DNA of 64,000 nucleotides, from contig JALZUQ010000007.1 of the NCBI GenBank assembly GCA_023301465.1, positions 46,312 to 110,311 of the forward strand. Direction: 5' to 3'. Of this stretch, positions 51,783 to 60,665 are shown in pieces. The notes below the pieces were generated by a model. It ran no database searches and was not told the origin of the DNA. It was given only the letters and a program-made list of their open reading frames with translations. Every line of letters starts with the position of its first letter. Within the stretch, counting starts at the first letter, position 1. The DNA comes from Oligoflexales bacterium. Lineage in GTDB: Bacteria; Bdellovibrionota_B; Oligoflexia; Oligoflexales; JALZUQ01. Made by a program: the position numbers and the translations under genes.

Positions 51783-53588
51783 ATGAGTTTTTTCAAAGAT
51801 CATTTATTCATTATATTTTTGAGTCTAACACTTTTTGTGCTCGGCTCTTGCTCTGTAAGAGATACATCTAAGTCAAAAACGCAGTCACTTACCCTTAAGA
51901 AGGAAGCTTTAATTATTGCATCCACAGACTTTCATGGAGCACTAGAGGGCGAAAATTTATATTTTCAGTCAAATAAAGTAACTTTAGGTGGAGCACCATT
52001 ACTGCACGCGTACGTAAGTAATATAAAAGAGCATTTCAAAATACCGACATTTCAAATTGATGCAGGGGATATGTTTCAAGGCACATTAGTCTCAAATGTT
52101 TTTGAGGGTAAGCCTGTCATTGAGTTTTATAATATGTATGGAATGGACGCTGTTGCTGTAGGTAATCATGAGTTTGATTATGGTCCGTCGGGTGAAAATG
52201 CAGTTCCTAGATCCAAAGAAGATAATCCAACAGGTGCGATAGAAGAAAGATCAGAGCAAGCAAAGTTTCCTTTTCTAGCAGTGAACGTTCGTAAAAAAAC
52301 GTCTAAGAACTCTAGGCCGTCATGGTTAAAACCTTCTGTGCTGCTCGAAAAAGGAGAGATAAAGTTAGGAGTGATTGGTGCTACATCTAAAGATACTGCA
52401 AACACGACCATAAGTGCGAATTTAAGAGATTTACAAATTCTTGAAAACGCTTCTGAGCTTATAAATACCGAAGCAAAATTGCTTCGTGATCAAGGAGCGG
52501 ACTATGTCGTCTTGACAATGCATGATGGTGCCAGTTGTTTGTTTAATTCATTGTCAAAGCTTGATGATATTCAAAGCTGTTCCTATGGCACTATTTTTGA
52601 TGTTGCCAAAAAACTTGATTCGAGACTAATAAATGTCATTGTTGCTGGTCATACACATTCAAAAGTACTTAAAAGAGTGAATGGAATTTTAATCATGCAG
52701 CCTCTTTCCCATGGAAGGCAACTAGCATGGGCAAAACTAAGTAGCCATGCAGTAACACCTTATCAACCGATAGATATTTGCAGCCATCATGTGCTTACTC
52801 ATCGTTGGGAAAAAAAGTGTGATGAAATTACTTTGAACAAAGCAAAAGAAATTAGAAAGGCTGTATTATATGGGGCGGATGAAGTTCTTGCTTCAAAAGA
52901 GGTGTCAACTCTTATAAAGCCTTACCTAGATAAAGTAAAAGAAGTAAAAAAAGAGTCCACTGGTGTAGAGATTGTATCATATTTTGGTAAAAGCTATGCG
53001 AATGAAAATGCTGCGGGCAATCTGTCTGCTTCGCTTATTAAGTCTGCTTTAAACTCAGATATTGGGTTGCAAAATAATGGGGGAGTTAGAAAAATTATTT
53101 CTAAAGGTGAATTACTTTATGAAGGTGTTTATAATGCTTTCCCGTTTGATAACAATAGTGCTGTCATGAATGTAACTCCAAGGCAGTTAAGAGTGTTGGT
53201 TGCCGTTGGGGCGTCATCAAAGTATGAGGGTTATAGTTGGTCAGGAATTAAAGCGACCATAGATGGGTGTGACAACATTAGTGTCGAGGTAAACGGAAGA
53301 GCAATATACCACCCACATGAGCCATCAAAAAATTCGGATATGAAGTTAAAACGTTATTCAGTGGGAGCGTCGGACTTTCTTGTGTTGGGCGGAAGTGGGG
53401 TTTCAGAGGCTGGCATTTTACAAGATCATGTTGAGATTTTTTATCATAACAAAGTATTAAGAGATCTGATTTTTGACGAACTGAAGAATCAAGCTCCTTC
53501 TAAACTGAGCCCTAAAGACTACTACGATAAAAACCAGAAAACGGTGACCGTTTTAAAGCCTTGTGATAAATTTCCGACAATTTTATAG
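51783..53588 (+). CDS. Lipid-anchored 5'-nucleotidase/UshA-family phosphoesterase
   Basis: The 601-residue protein starts with a lipoprotein signal (lipobox L-G-S-C near residue 23). The metallophosphoesterase domain has D-F-H-G near residue 50, D-A-G-D-M-F-Q-G near residue 95, G-N-H-E-F-D-Y near residue 128 and A-G-H-T-H near residue 297. The C-terminal substrate domain has N-N-G-G-V-R-K near residue 435 and F-P-F-D-N. It should hydrolyse nucleotides or 2',3'-cyclic nucleotides outside the inner membrane. This supplies nucleosides and phosphate and complements a nucleotide-transport lifestyle. AGGGGA precedes the ATG. Confidence 0.9.
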   Translation: MSFFKDHLFIIFLSLTLFVLGSCSVRDTSKSKTQSLTLKKEALIIASTDFHGALEGENLYFQSNKVTLGGAPLLHAYVSNIKEHFKIPTFQIDAGDMFQGTLVSNVFEGKPVIEFYNMYGMDAVAVGNHEFDYGPSGENAVPRSKEDNPTGAIEERSEQAKFPFLAVNVRKKTSKNSRPSWLKPSVLLEKGEIKLGVIGATSKDTANTTISANLRDLQILENASELINTEAKLLRDQGADYVVLTMHDGASCLFNSLSKLDDIQSCSYGTIFDVAKKLDSRLINVIVAGHTHSKVLKRVNGILIMQPLSHGRQLAWAKLSSHAVTPYQPIDICSHHVLTHRWEKKCDEITLNKAKEIRKAVLYGADEVLASKEVSTLIKPYLDKVKEVKKESTGVEIVSYFGKSYANENAAGNLSASLIKSALNSDIGLQNNGGVRKIISKGELLYEGVYNAFPFDNNSAVMNVTPRQLRVLVAVGASSKYEGYSWSGIKATIDGCDNISVEVNGRAIYHPHEPSKNSDMKLKRYSVGASDFLVLGGSGVSEAGILQDHVEIFYHNKVLRDLIFDELKNQAPSKLSPKDYYDKNQKTVTVLKPCDKFPTIL

Positions 53589-53683
53589 GCATTTATCTAT
53601 ATTTTTAGCCAATTGCTAGGTTTACCAATCTTTGCAGATAACGTATGATTCGCATAGATTGTAAACAATGATATGGTGAAAAA

Positions 53684-54685
53684 TTGGTAAGTGAAGATCA
53701 AATTAAAGTTTGGCTAAATAATTTTCAAAATCAGGGCCCTTCCCCAAAGTTAATAGGGTTAGGTTTTGTCTTGTTGTTAATTTTTAGCTGTGTATGGAGT
53801 TCCTTTTTTGAAGTGCCCACAGAAGCCGAAGCAGTTGTCTTGAGGTTAGGAAAGTTTGATAGGATAGTGCCTTCTGGGCTCCACTTAAAACTTCCACTTT
53901 CTATAGAAAAAGAGATCATCGTCCCTGTTAAAAGACAGCTAAAGTTAGAGTTTGGTTTTGGAACTCGCAACGCTACGAACAGATGGCAAAATACAGAATC
54001 AAGTGATTGGGGTGCTCAAAGTGCCATGGTCACAGGTGACTTGAATGCCGCATTAGTTGAATGGGTTATTCAATATAGAATAGATAAACCGAATCACTAT
54101 TTGTTTAATGTGAGAAACCCTCTTGCCACACTTCGAGATGTTTCTGAAAGTGTCATGCGAGAAGTGGTTGGTGATAGAACCGTTGATGAGGTTATTACTA
54201 TTGGTAGGCAAGAGATTGAATCGGATGCTTTATTAAAGCTTCAGGTTTTGGTCACGGACTATGAGATGGGTGTGAAGATTGATCAAGTCCAACTAAAAAA
54301 CGTGAATCCTCCCAAAAAAGTACAAGCTTCTTTTAATGAGGTAAATCAAGCACAACAAGAAAAAGAAAGTGCTATCAACATTGCAAACGGTGAGTACAAT
54401 AAAGAAGTCCCACGTGCAAAAGGTGAGGCGGAACAAACCATTAGTGCAGCTACAGGTTACGCAGAGCAACGAGTCAACGAGGCGAGAGGGGATGTCGCAG
54501 CTTTTAATGCCGTTTTAAAAGAATATATAAAATCACCAGAGGTTACCCGTCGTCGAATCTATTTAGAAACCATGGCCGAGGTTCTCCCTAAAATCAAAAA
54601 TAAAATAATTTTTGATTCAAAGAATACGTCAGGGATTCTCCCTTTTTTAAATCTTGATAAATCTTTAAGTAGAGGTGTTAAATGA
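53684..54685 (+). CDS. hflK: Membrane protease regulator HflK
   Basis: HflK is an SPFH/band-7 protein that forms cages with HflC around the FtsH protease. The 333-residue protein has one membrane helix (residues 20-40), the family start E-A-E-A-V-V-L-R-L-G-K-F near residue 49 and P-S-G-L-H-L-K-L-P, then a long coiled region (A-Q-Q-E-K-E-S-A). It lacks the Gly-rich N-terminal tail of E. coli HflK, hence the shorter length. The start is TTG at 53684 with a weak GGTGA. Its stop overlaps hflC as ATGA. Confidence 0.9.
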   Translation: MVSEDQIKVWLNNFQNQGPSPKLIGLGFVLLLIFSCVWSSFFEVPTEAEAVVLRLGKFDRIVPSGLHLKLPLSIEKEIIVPVKRQLKLEFGFGTRNATNRWQNTESSDWGAQSAMVTGDLNAALVEWVIQYRIDKPNHYLFNVRNPLATLRDVSESVMREVVGDRTVDEVITIGRQEIESDALLKLQVLVTDYEMGVKIDQVQLKNVNPPKKVQASFNEVNQAQQEKESAINIANGEYNKEVPRAKGEAEQTISAATGYAEQRVNEARGDVAAFNAVLKEYIKSPEVTRRRIYLETMAEVLPKIKNKIIFDSKNTSGILPFLNLDKSLSRGVK

Positions 54686-55638
54686 AACCTATTGTAAGAA
54701 CCTTCGGTATCTTAATATTGATCGCTGTTTTCGTCGTGGTTTCAAATAGTTGCTACACGATTTTGGAAACACAGCAAGTTATTATTACTCAATTTGGAAA
54801 ACCAATTGGTGAACCTATTAAAGAGGCTGGATTACACTTTAAAATGCCTTTTTTTCACAAAGTAAACAGAATAAATCGACAGATTTTGGAGTGGGATGGT
54901 CAACGAACAGAAATGCCAACCAGAGATAAACTTTATATTTCTGTAGATACTTTTGCGAGATGGAAGATTACTCAACCCTTAGAGTATTATAGGCGATTAA
55001 GAGACGAGAGAAGTGCACAGTCTAGGCTTGATGATATTCTTGGTAGTGAGACGAGAAACGCTATTGCAAAACATAACCTAATTGAAGTGATTCGTACGAC
55101 TAAAGAGCGAGAACCCATTAAAGACGAGACTCTAAAAGAGATCAGTGAAATTTCAGGAAAAATTGGTGTTTTACAACCAATTCGCAAAGGCAGAAAAAAA
55201 ATTGAAGAAGAGATTCAGCGTGAGGCTGCTAAGAAGTTGGCGGAGTTTGGGATCAAGCTTTTAGATGTAAGGTTTAAGAGAATTAACTACAATGAAAGTG
55301 TCGTGCGAAAAATTTATGAACGTATGATTTCTGAACGCCAACAAATAGCTGCCAGATTCAGGTCTGAGGGAGAGGGTGAGGCTGCAAAGATTAACGGTAA
55401 TAGGCAGCGTGATCTTAGTATCATTCGCTCAGAGGCCTATAGAAAAGTTGAAGAGATAAAGGGTCAGGCAGACGCAAAGGCAACAGAAATTTATGCGATT
55501 TCTTATGGGAAATCTGCTGCTGCTAGGACGCTTTATAGTTTTTTGAAGAGTATGGAAACCTACAAAAAGGTGATGGATAATACTACGGTAGTTTTCTCAG
55601 GTGAGGGTGAGCTGTTTGAGTATTTAAATCCTAAATGA
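54682..55638 (+). CDS. hflC: Membrane protease regulator HflC
   Basis: This is the 318-residue SPFH partner of HflK. One N-terminal membrane helix precedes the band-7 domain (T-Q-Q-V-I-I-T-Q-F-G-K-P near residue 30, G-L-H-F-K-M-P-F near residue 51) and a charged coiled region (E-G-E-A-A-K-I-N-G). It is translationally coupled to hflK and ends just before a strong bidirectional terminator. Confidence 0.92.
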   Translation: MKPIVRTFGILILIAVFVVVSNSCYTILETQQVIITQFGKPIGEPIKEAGLHFKMPFFHKVNRINRQILEWDGQRTEMPTRDKLYISVDTFARWKITQPLEYYRRLRDERSAQSRLDDILGSETRNAIAKHNLIEVIRTTKEREPIKDETLKEISEISGKIGVLQPIRKGRKKIEEEIQREAAKKLAEFGIKLLDVRFKRINYNESVVRKIYERMISERQQIAARFRSEGEGEAAKINGNRQRDLSIIRSEAYRKVEEIKGQADAKATEIYAISYGKSAAARTLYSFLKSMETYKKVMDNTTVVFSGEGELFEYLNPK

Positions 55639-55647
55639 TTAAAGAGA

Positions 55648-55693
55648 ACAAAAAAAACGTCCTCAACCGGTAAGGTGAAGGACGTTTTTTGTT
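55648..55693. terminator. Bidirectional rho-independent terminator
   Basis: AACAAAAAAAACGTCCT pairs with AGGACGTTTTTTGTT, with A- and T-runs on both flanks. It ends hflKC on the plus strand and the tRNA-Val transcript on the minus strand. Confidence 0.93.
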
Positions 55694-55706
55694 GTATGTG
55701 TCGAGA

Positions 55707-55783
55707 TGGTGGGAGCACACAGATTCGAACTGTGGACCCCTAGCGTGTAAAGCTAGTGCTCTAACCAGCTGAGCTATGCTCCC
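55707..55783 (-). tRNA. tRNA-Val (anticodon TAC)
   Basis: The 77-base minus-strand sequence folds into a full cloverleaf: acceptor GGGAGCA/TGCTCCC, D-arm GCTC/GAGC, anticodon arm CTAGC-TTTACAC-GCTAG and T-arm CACAG-TTCGAAT-CTGTG. The anticodon is TAC (reads GTA and other Val codons). The 3' CCA is encoded. Confidence 0.95.
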
Positions 55784-55836
55784 ACTCGGAAGCATATGGA
55801 TAAGTCTTCAGCTCAATAATGTCAATAAAAAACGAG

Positions 55837-56781
55837 TTAAACCACCGAGTTGTAGTCTTCATCTTCGTCATCTATATCAAATGACTCTTTCTTTCCGTCA
55901 ACATTACCAAGCCTTACACTCTCCTGTATTGAAAATGGGCTGTTCAATGAGAAAGCTTCCATTTCTCTTTCAAGTGCCTGAGCTTCATCAGAAATATCTT
56001 CAACAAGGTCAACTGCACCATCTTCTAATTCGTCGTGGTCAAACTCAAGAGCTTTTGATTTTTCGTCATGCTCCGTATCTAGCTCTTTGTCGTAGAGTTT
56101 TGTAGAAGATCTTCTTTTCATAAGAAGTAGGGATGCAATAGCGATAAGAAATAAGAGAGCTATTGCTCCAACCAACATAAGCCCTTTATAAGGCAGTTCC
56201 GGTTGTTCATCTAATTGAACACTTGCAAGAGATGGCCAGATTTGTTCACTGAAATATGCTGAATTTGCACCTTCGACATTTTTTTTATAGTCCGTGTAGT
56301 TTACAACGAGACGTCCAGCCTTGTGAGGAATAAATACATTTGCTTGCATCAGCTCAATACCACTCAGTGTATAGTCGGAGTATATAACTATTGTATTTGT
56401 TTCTTCGTTGATTTTGTAAGTGTCATGACTTCTAATTGAGTAATCACTTAAACCGGCTTTGTCTTTGAAGTAACTAGTGAGATTTTCTTTGATGTCTTGA
56501 ATAGAACGCTCATTGATACTCAAAGGTTTCTTTTGTTTATAGATTTTAATATTGCTCTGATAACGTTGACCCTCAACTTTTGGTGCTCGAACATCAAGTG
56601 CTATGAGTGGATTATCTTTAATCTCCCAACCTTCTGGAGGAATAAAAGAAAAACCATGTTTTTCAATATAAACAGCTTCGCTTTCTTGCGATAGAGCTAA
56701 GCCACTCCACAACAAACAGACTCCGACTAAACAGATAGAATGTTTTAAGATGCTATTTTTGATGTAAGTAACTCTTTCCAT
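55837..56781 (-). CDS. Exported single-pass membrane protein with acidic cytoplasmic tail
   Basis: The 314-residue product has a signal peptide, a periplasmic domain that begins G-F-S-F-I-P-P-E-G-W-E-I near residue 43 (a PsbP/DUF1795-like opening), a membrane helix near residue 205 (L-M-L-V-G-A-I-A-L-L-F-L-I-A), a basic stop-transfer and a strongly acidic cytoplasmic tail of about 85 residues ending D-D-E-D-E-D-Y. AAGG precedes the ATG. It overlaps the TPR gene by 37 bases and is probably translated with it. The acidic tail may bind a cytoplasmic partner, perhaps the TPR protein; that is inference. Confidence 0.7.
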   Translation of the reverse strand: MERVTYIKNSILKHSICLVGVCLLWSGLALSQESEAVYIEKHGFSFIPPEGWEIKDNPLIALDVRAPKVEGQRYQSNIKIYKQKKPLSINERSIQDIKENLTSYFKDKAGLSDYSIRSHDTYKINEETNTIVIYSDYTLSGIELMQANVFIPHKAGRLVVNYTDYKKNVEGANSAYFSEQIWPSLASVQLDEQPELPYKGLMLVGAIALLFLIAIASLLLMKRRSSTKLYDKELDTEHDEKSKALEFDHDELEDGAVDLVEDISDEAQALEREMEAFSLNSPFSIQESVRLGNVDGKKESFDIDDEDEDYNSVV

Positions 56782-58112
56782 ATTTTACCTTCTTGTTCAC
56801 TTTTAAATTCAGAAATATCTTCAACAATTGATTGGATTGCATTTTCATCAAGCTCATATGCGGTAAGTGTCTCTAGTTCTCTTTCGTCACTCGCGTCTTC
56901 AGCATCAAGAAATTCAATATTTAATGGTATACTGTGATCCATTTTGTGAAGCAGCGTAAGAGCTACGTTGCTGCCCTTTGTTGGGTGCCAAACAGGAGGG
57001 GTGTCAACTCTGCAGAGTGCCCCAATTCGCATTTGTTTTTTATCACCGTATTGCACTTGACCTGTTAACAAGCATAGATCACCTGAATTTGTTTGAGCGT
57101 CTGTGGTGATACTAATATATTGTTGTTCACGTTCGCTTTTGGTTAGTAGGTCATAAAAGTTTGAGTTGTCTAATTGAATCATCCAAGGGGTATTGCTAAC
57201 GTTTTCTTGTGGCGGAGTATTTCTATAAAATCTTGCACTAACTAAAGTCGAAGGTAGGCCTTGTTTTTGGTATTCTTCTTTAGCTTGCATTGCAAGATGC
57301 CCGCTTTGTTCAATGATCTCTGCATTCTCGTAACTTCGTCCCACTTCTTCATAGCAATAAGAAAGTGTGTTCAAAATATCTGGGTCTTGAAAAGCACAAA
57401 CTTCTAGAGATTTTTCTAATGTCTCAATGGCTTGGTCTACCCAGCCGTTTTTAATGCAAGATAGCCCTACAAAAAGATGATAATCACTGTTCGAAGGATA
57501 TTTTTCTACAAGGGATTTCGATAGTTCGAATGTTTCAATATAATTTTTTTGCTCCCATGCTTGATGAAATAAAAATTGTGCGGGTAGTGGAGACTGTGGG
57601 AAAACTTTTTGGATAATTTTATGGAGAATGGCCGTTTTTTTAGGGTCTTTATGAAGACTCAGTTCTGTCGATAAGTTTTCAAAGTGAAAGTAATCTTCAA
57701 AGTTTTCAAGGTCTTCCCATGAAGAGTTTGTTTCATTAGAAGTGCGTTGTGAGTAACGACTTAAAAACTCAGACACATAGTTGTTTTTTTCATCATGCTC
57801 AATCAAGCATTTGTAATGAAGAGTGGCAGCCTCAATTGAATTTGTTTCTAGGTGAATTATGCCGCGTAAACTGTATAGCTCTGGATAGAATGTGCTGTCT
57901 TCTTGAGATCTCAGCATCAAATGCTTCTCAAGAGCGATAAGCCCAGAAGTGTTTTGTGTAATTGCCAAGCACTCCGTCCATAATCGATATAATTTAAATA
58001 AGTCGGTATGAGTGGGTTCTTGCAGGATAATATTTGATACAGATTCAATGCATGTTTGAAACTTTTGAGTCCAAAAGTCTTTGAGACAACTGTGATATTC
58101 GCTGGTTGACAT
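56745..58112 (-). CDS. TPR-repeat protein
   Basis: The 455-residue cytoplasmic protein is made of helix pairs typical of tetratricopeptide repeats, for example Y-S-L-R-G-I-I-H-L-E near residue 80, F-V-G-L-S-C-I-K-N-G-W-V-D-Q-A near residue 215 and L-N-T-L-S-Y-C-Y-E-E-V-G near residue 248. A different C-terminal part (about residues 310-455) has beta-rich and acidic stretches. I cannot name a family. Such proteins scaffold complexes. Its 3' end overlaps the membrane-protein gene that follows, so the two likely work together. Confidence 0.7.
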   Translation of the reverse strand: MSTSEYHSCLKDFWTQKFQTCIESVSNIILQEPTHTDLFKLYRLWTECLAITQNTSGLIALEKHLMLRSQEDSTFYPELYSLRGIIHLETNSIEAATLHYKCLIEHDEKNNYVSEFLSRYSQRTSNETNSSWEDLENFEDYFHFENLSTELSLHKDPKKTAILHKIIQKVFPQSPLPAQFLFHQAWEQKNYIETFELSKSLVEKYPSNSDYHLFVGLSCIKNGWVDQAIETLEKSLEVCAFQDPDILNTLSYCYEEVGRSYENAEIIEQSGHLAMQAKEEYQKQGLPSTLVSARFYRNTPPQENVSNTPWMIQLDNSNFYDLLTKSEREQQYISITTDAQTNSGDLCLLTGQVQYGDKKQMRIGALCRVDTPPVWHPTKGSNVALTLLHKMDHSIPLNIEFLDAEDASDERELETLTAYELDENAIQSIVEDISEFKSEQEGKIWKELLTSKIAS

Positions 58113-58241
58113 AAAGTGTGATCCTTACAAACGGGGTTTACCTGTAAAACCTTTCGGCACTTGTGTACAAAACTTAAACAATATTCACTGGGAAAATATT
58201 GACCATTTGGAAGGTTTATTTGTGTGAAGTTATTTATTTTG

Positions 58242-58270
58242 TTGATTAAAAACTGTTTTTTTTTCATATT
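58242..58270 (+). promoter_or_regulatory. Promoter of tRNA-Ala
   Basis: TTGATT (58242-58247) and CATATT (58265-58270) are spaced 17 bases apart and lie 15 bases before the tRNA 5' end, a fitting distance for a sigma-70-type promoter. Confidence 0.55.
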
Positions 58271-58284
58271 GTGGATTCGAATGT

Positions 58285-58360
58285 GGGGGATTAGCTCAGT
58301 TGGTAGAGCACTAGATTTGCATTCTAGGGGTCAGGAGTTCGAATCTCCTATTCTCCACCA
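58285..58360 (+). tRNA. tRNA-Ala (anticodon TGC)
   Basis: The 76-base sequence folds fully: acceptor GGGGGAT/ATTCTCC (with two G-U pairs), D-arm GCTC/GAGC, anticodon arm CTAGA-TTTGCAT-TCTAG and T-arm AGGAG-TTCGAAT-CTCCT. The anticodon TGC reads GCA and other Ala codons. CCA is encoded. Confidence 0.95.
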
Positions 58361-58449
58361 GATTCTTTCAGAATCTACCGCATTCGATCATGTTAGCTTT
58401 GAAGACTTTTTGCTAGAAAGATTCAGGGTAATAAAAAAGAGGAACTACC

Positions 58450-58803
58450 ATGTCATTATTTGAGTCCGAAATACGAGAAGCCACAAGATTACTTGGTGGA
58501 ATCGAAGCCGGAAGTCTATCGGCAGCTGATGCTTTTAATATTATGGATAAACAAGACCCGGTATTAAACTATTTTATCATGCGATTCTTAAGAGAGAAGT
58601 ACCCAGCGAGCAACCCAGCTTCTGAAGGTGTGCTTTCTAGAATAGTTGAAATCACCTCAACCTATACAGACCTTGTTACTAAAATGAAAAAGTCTGAAAC
58701 AGACTCTCTTCGACATTGGTTTGATGATACTTATGAGATGAGAGATTTTTACTCAAAACAAGACCAATTTGTGCAGTTAGTCGTAGAAAAAGTCGAAGGC
58801 TAA
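58450..58803 (+). CDS. Small helical cytoplasmic protein of unknown function
   Basis: The 117-residue protein is mostly alpha-helical and has no signal peptide. GAGG lies seven bases before the ATG, so it is probably translated. It opens F-E-S-E-I-R-E-A-T-R-L-L-G-G and carries a D-K-Q-D-P-V-L-N-Y segment near residue 34. I do not recognise it. It lies 89 bases after tRNA-Ala, possibly on the same transcript. Confidence 0.6.
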   Translation: MSLFESEIREATRLLGGIEAGSLSAADAFNIMDKQDPVLNYFIMRFLREKYPASNPASEGVLSRIVEITSTYTDLVTKMKKSETDSLRHWFDDTYEMRDFYSKQDQFVQLVVEKVEG

Positions 58804-59022
58804 GACCCCACACTTCTTATCACATCAAATATAAGAATAACGTGTCTTTACGTTACCTCCACTGTGTTGGAAAGGTGACATTTTTAAGTAATTCTTCGAG
58901 TTACAATAAATTTCTTATCAAATACAGTTAGTTATAAAACCCCTTTCTTGGCGATCAAATTGCAGATACTAAGTTCCATTCAACGAGTGAATGTGAACAA
59001 CAATTTTTGAAAGGAAACCCAA

Positions 59023-59628
59023 ATGAGAAGAGTTCTGTTTTTAGTATTAGCCGTAATGATGTCTGCAAATGCATTCGCACATGATTTGCCACACGATCAC
59101 ACTCATGAGTATAGACACACAAGCGACGAAGACTCGGACGTATCTACTCTTAACGGTGAGTTAGTCAAGGTTGGCGAACAAAACCAATATCGTTATTCTT
59201 ATAAGAAATTTAATATCTCAACAAACCCTGTTGGAATCATCATTGGTTCTTATGGTATTTCTGCAAGTTATTCTTTAGGTGCAAACATTGCGGTGAAGGT
59301 TGACCTTAACTACTTAGATTACTTACAAGATGATTATGTTGGTTTAGAGTACGGAATTACTGCTCCTATTTATTTTACAAAAGTTTACACGGGGTATTTT
59401 ATTGAGCCGGGTTTTAACATACAGTCTGTAAAAATTGATAATGAATCAAATACAGTTTACGGCCCTATTGTATATTTAGGTAAACATTGGATGTGGGATA
59501 GTGGTTTAAATATTGCTGCTGCCCTTGGTGTTGGTAGAAATTTTGGTGCCGAAATTGCTGGTGATGATAATGATGATGTCAATAAATTATTTGGTTCAGC
59601 TTATTTAAGATTTGGTTATGCCTTTTAA
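59023..59628 (+). CDS. Outer-membrane beta-barrel-like protein with His-rich N-terminus
   Basis: After a signal peptide ending A-F-A, the mature protein of about 180 residues starts with H-D-L-P-H-D-H-T-H-E-Y-R-H, a cluster suited to binding zinc, copper or nickel. Alternating Gly/aromatic strands follow and the protein ends R-F-G-Y-A-F; the C-terminal Phe is a typical outer-membrane sorting signal. GAAAGGAA precedes the ATG and a strong terminator follows, so it is a single-gene unit. A metal-related role is inference from the His cluster. Confidence 0.72.
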   Translation: MRRVLFLVLAVMMSANAFAHDLPHDHTHEYRHTSDEDSDVSTLNGELVKVGEQNQYRYSYKKFNISTNPVGIIIGSYGISASYSLGANIAVKVDLNYLDYLQDDYVGLEYGITAPIYFTKVYTGYFIEPGFNIQSVKIDNESNTVYGPIVYLGKHWMWDSGLNIAAALGVGRNFGAEIAGDDNDDVNKLFGSAYLRFGYAF

Positions 59629-59649
59629 TTTTTAAGTGACGTTTATACT

Positions 59650-59682
59650 AAAAAACAGCGAGTGTTTGCTCGCTGTTTTTTT
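59650..59682 (+). terminator. Rho-independent terminator
   Basis: AAAAAACAGCGAG and CTCGCTGTTTTTTT form a perfect stem with a six-base loop and a T-run 21 bases after the beta-barrel-like gene stop. Confidence 0.92.
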
Positions 59683-59729
59683 GTTTAAGTAAAGTTTGAT
59701 GGCTTACGTTATCTGTTAACTTGTCTTGT

Positions 59730-60395
59730 CTAGTTTAGGCGGTACGTAGGTGTGCAGTCCATGTCCTCTTCAATGGTGAGCTTTATTTCAAAGTCTTCCG
59801 CTGTCAGGCCAGAAAGAGTTGAAATGGTCACATTTTTTTGAGTGTACGGTAATTCGATAAATTGATTATTACACTCCCACCCAATCATTGTAGAGTGACG
59901 AGTAAAACTTCCTTTTGTTATTTGAGCATTTAAAGGGGCTTTTAAAATGATTGGTGTACCAGCAAAATAAGTTGTATGGCATTTCCCGCCGTCTTTACCG
60001 CAGTTGATTCGATTGTGGTTATCAAGAATGGAATCAATAGACGTAATTGTTCCAGTTGATGTGATAACTTGTCGAATGACTCCACCTTCACTGTCAGCAA
60101 ACTGAACTTTCAAATTCACAATATCTTTTTCAAGTTCTGTTGGAGTGCTGTCAATTAGTTCTTCTTCACTTTCATCGGTAGCTGTTGTGTCTATAGTGGG
60201 AAGTAGGTCACCACTGTTTGCATCACTGTCTCCATCGTTTGAAGGTAGGGTAGTATTAGGAAAGGTGTTGGTTTGGGTGGTTGTCCCAATTGTTAAAGTG
60301 CTACCACCTTCTTCGTTTACTGGGGTAATTGGTGGTTGGCAGCTTGCCGTAAACATTAGAATAGTTAAAAAAATTGAATGTAGTGATCGAAGCAT
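59730..60395 (-). CDS. Lipoprotein of unknown function
   Basis: The 221-residue product has a lipoprotein signal with lipobox F-T-A-S-C near residue 19, a Thr/Ser/Asp/Glu-rich linker (residues 25-90) that looks disordered, and a C-terminal domain with two Cys-containing stretches (N-C-G-K-D-G-G-K-C-H near residue 135; W-E-C-N near residue 178). The arrangement suits a surface-exposed or periplasmic anchored domain. I do not recognise the family. It precedes, on the same strand, a long intergenic gap before the fibrinogen-like gene. Confidence 0.65.
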   Translation of the reverse strand: MLRSLHSIFLTILMFTASCQPPITPVNEEGGSTLTIGTTTQTNTFPNTTLPSNDGDSDANSGDLLPTIDTTATDESEEELIDSTPTELEKDIVNLKVQFADSEGGVIRQVITSTGTITSIDSILDNHNRINCGKDGGKCHTTYFAGTPIILKAPLNAQITKGSFTRHSTMIGWECNNQFIELPYTQKNVTISTLSGLTAEDFEIKLTIEEDMDCTPTYRLN

Positions 60396-60564
60396 TTTTG
60401 TAACAACTTATTTTTTGTGAATAAGGTCAGTTTCAACTCTTAGGTAATATTGAACTGAGTTATGTTGATATCGGAGTCTTTAGGCCTATGCTTTAATTGA
60501 TTGTGTAAAGCTTAATTATTTTTGATGTCTTTTTAATATTGTCTGAGTCATTTTATTAAGCGAT

Positions 60565-60591
60565 TAAAAAACACAAGGGAAATCCCCTTGT
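60565..60591 (-). terminator. Rho-independent terminator after the fibrinogen-like gene
   Basis: On the minus strand ACAAGGG and CCCTTGT form a stem around a short loop followed by a run of six Ts, about 75 bases after the stop at 60666. Confidence 0.8.
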
Positions 60592-60665
60592 ATTACTTGT
60601 AGATAAAATAGCTTATAAAATCAGGTTAAAAACTATTTTGAGTAAAACTGGACTATGACATAATG

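Noticed and set aside
58224..58463. A 79-codon plus-strand open frame
   Set aside because: It runs straight through tRNA-Ala and has no coding-like composition.
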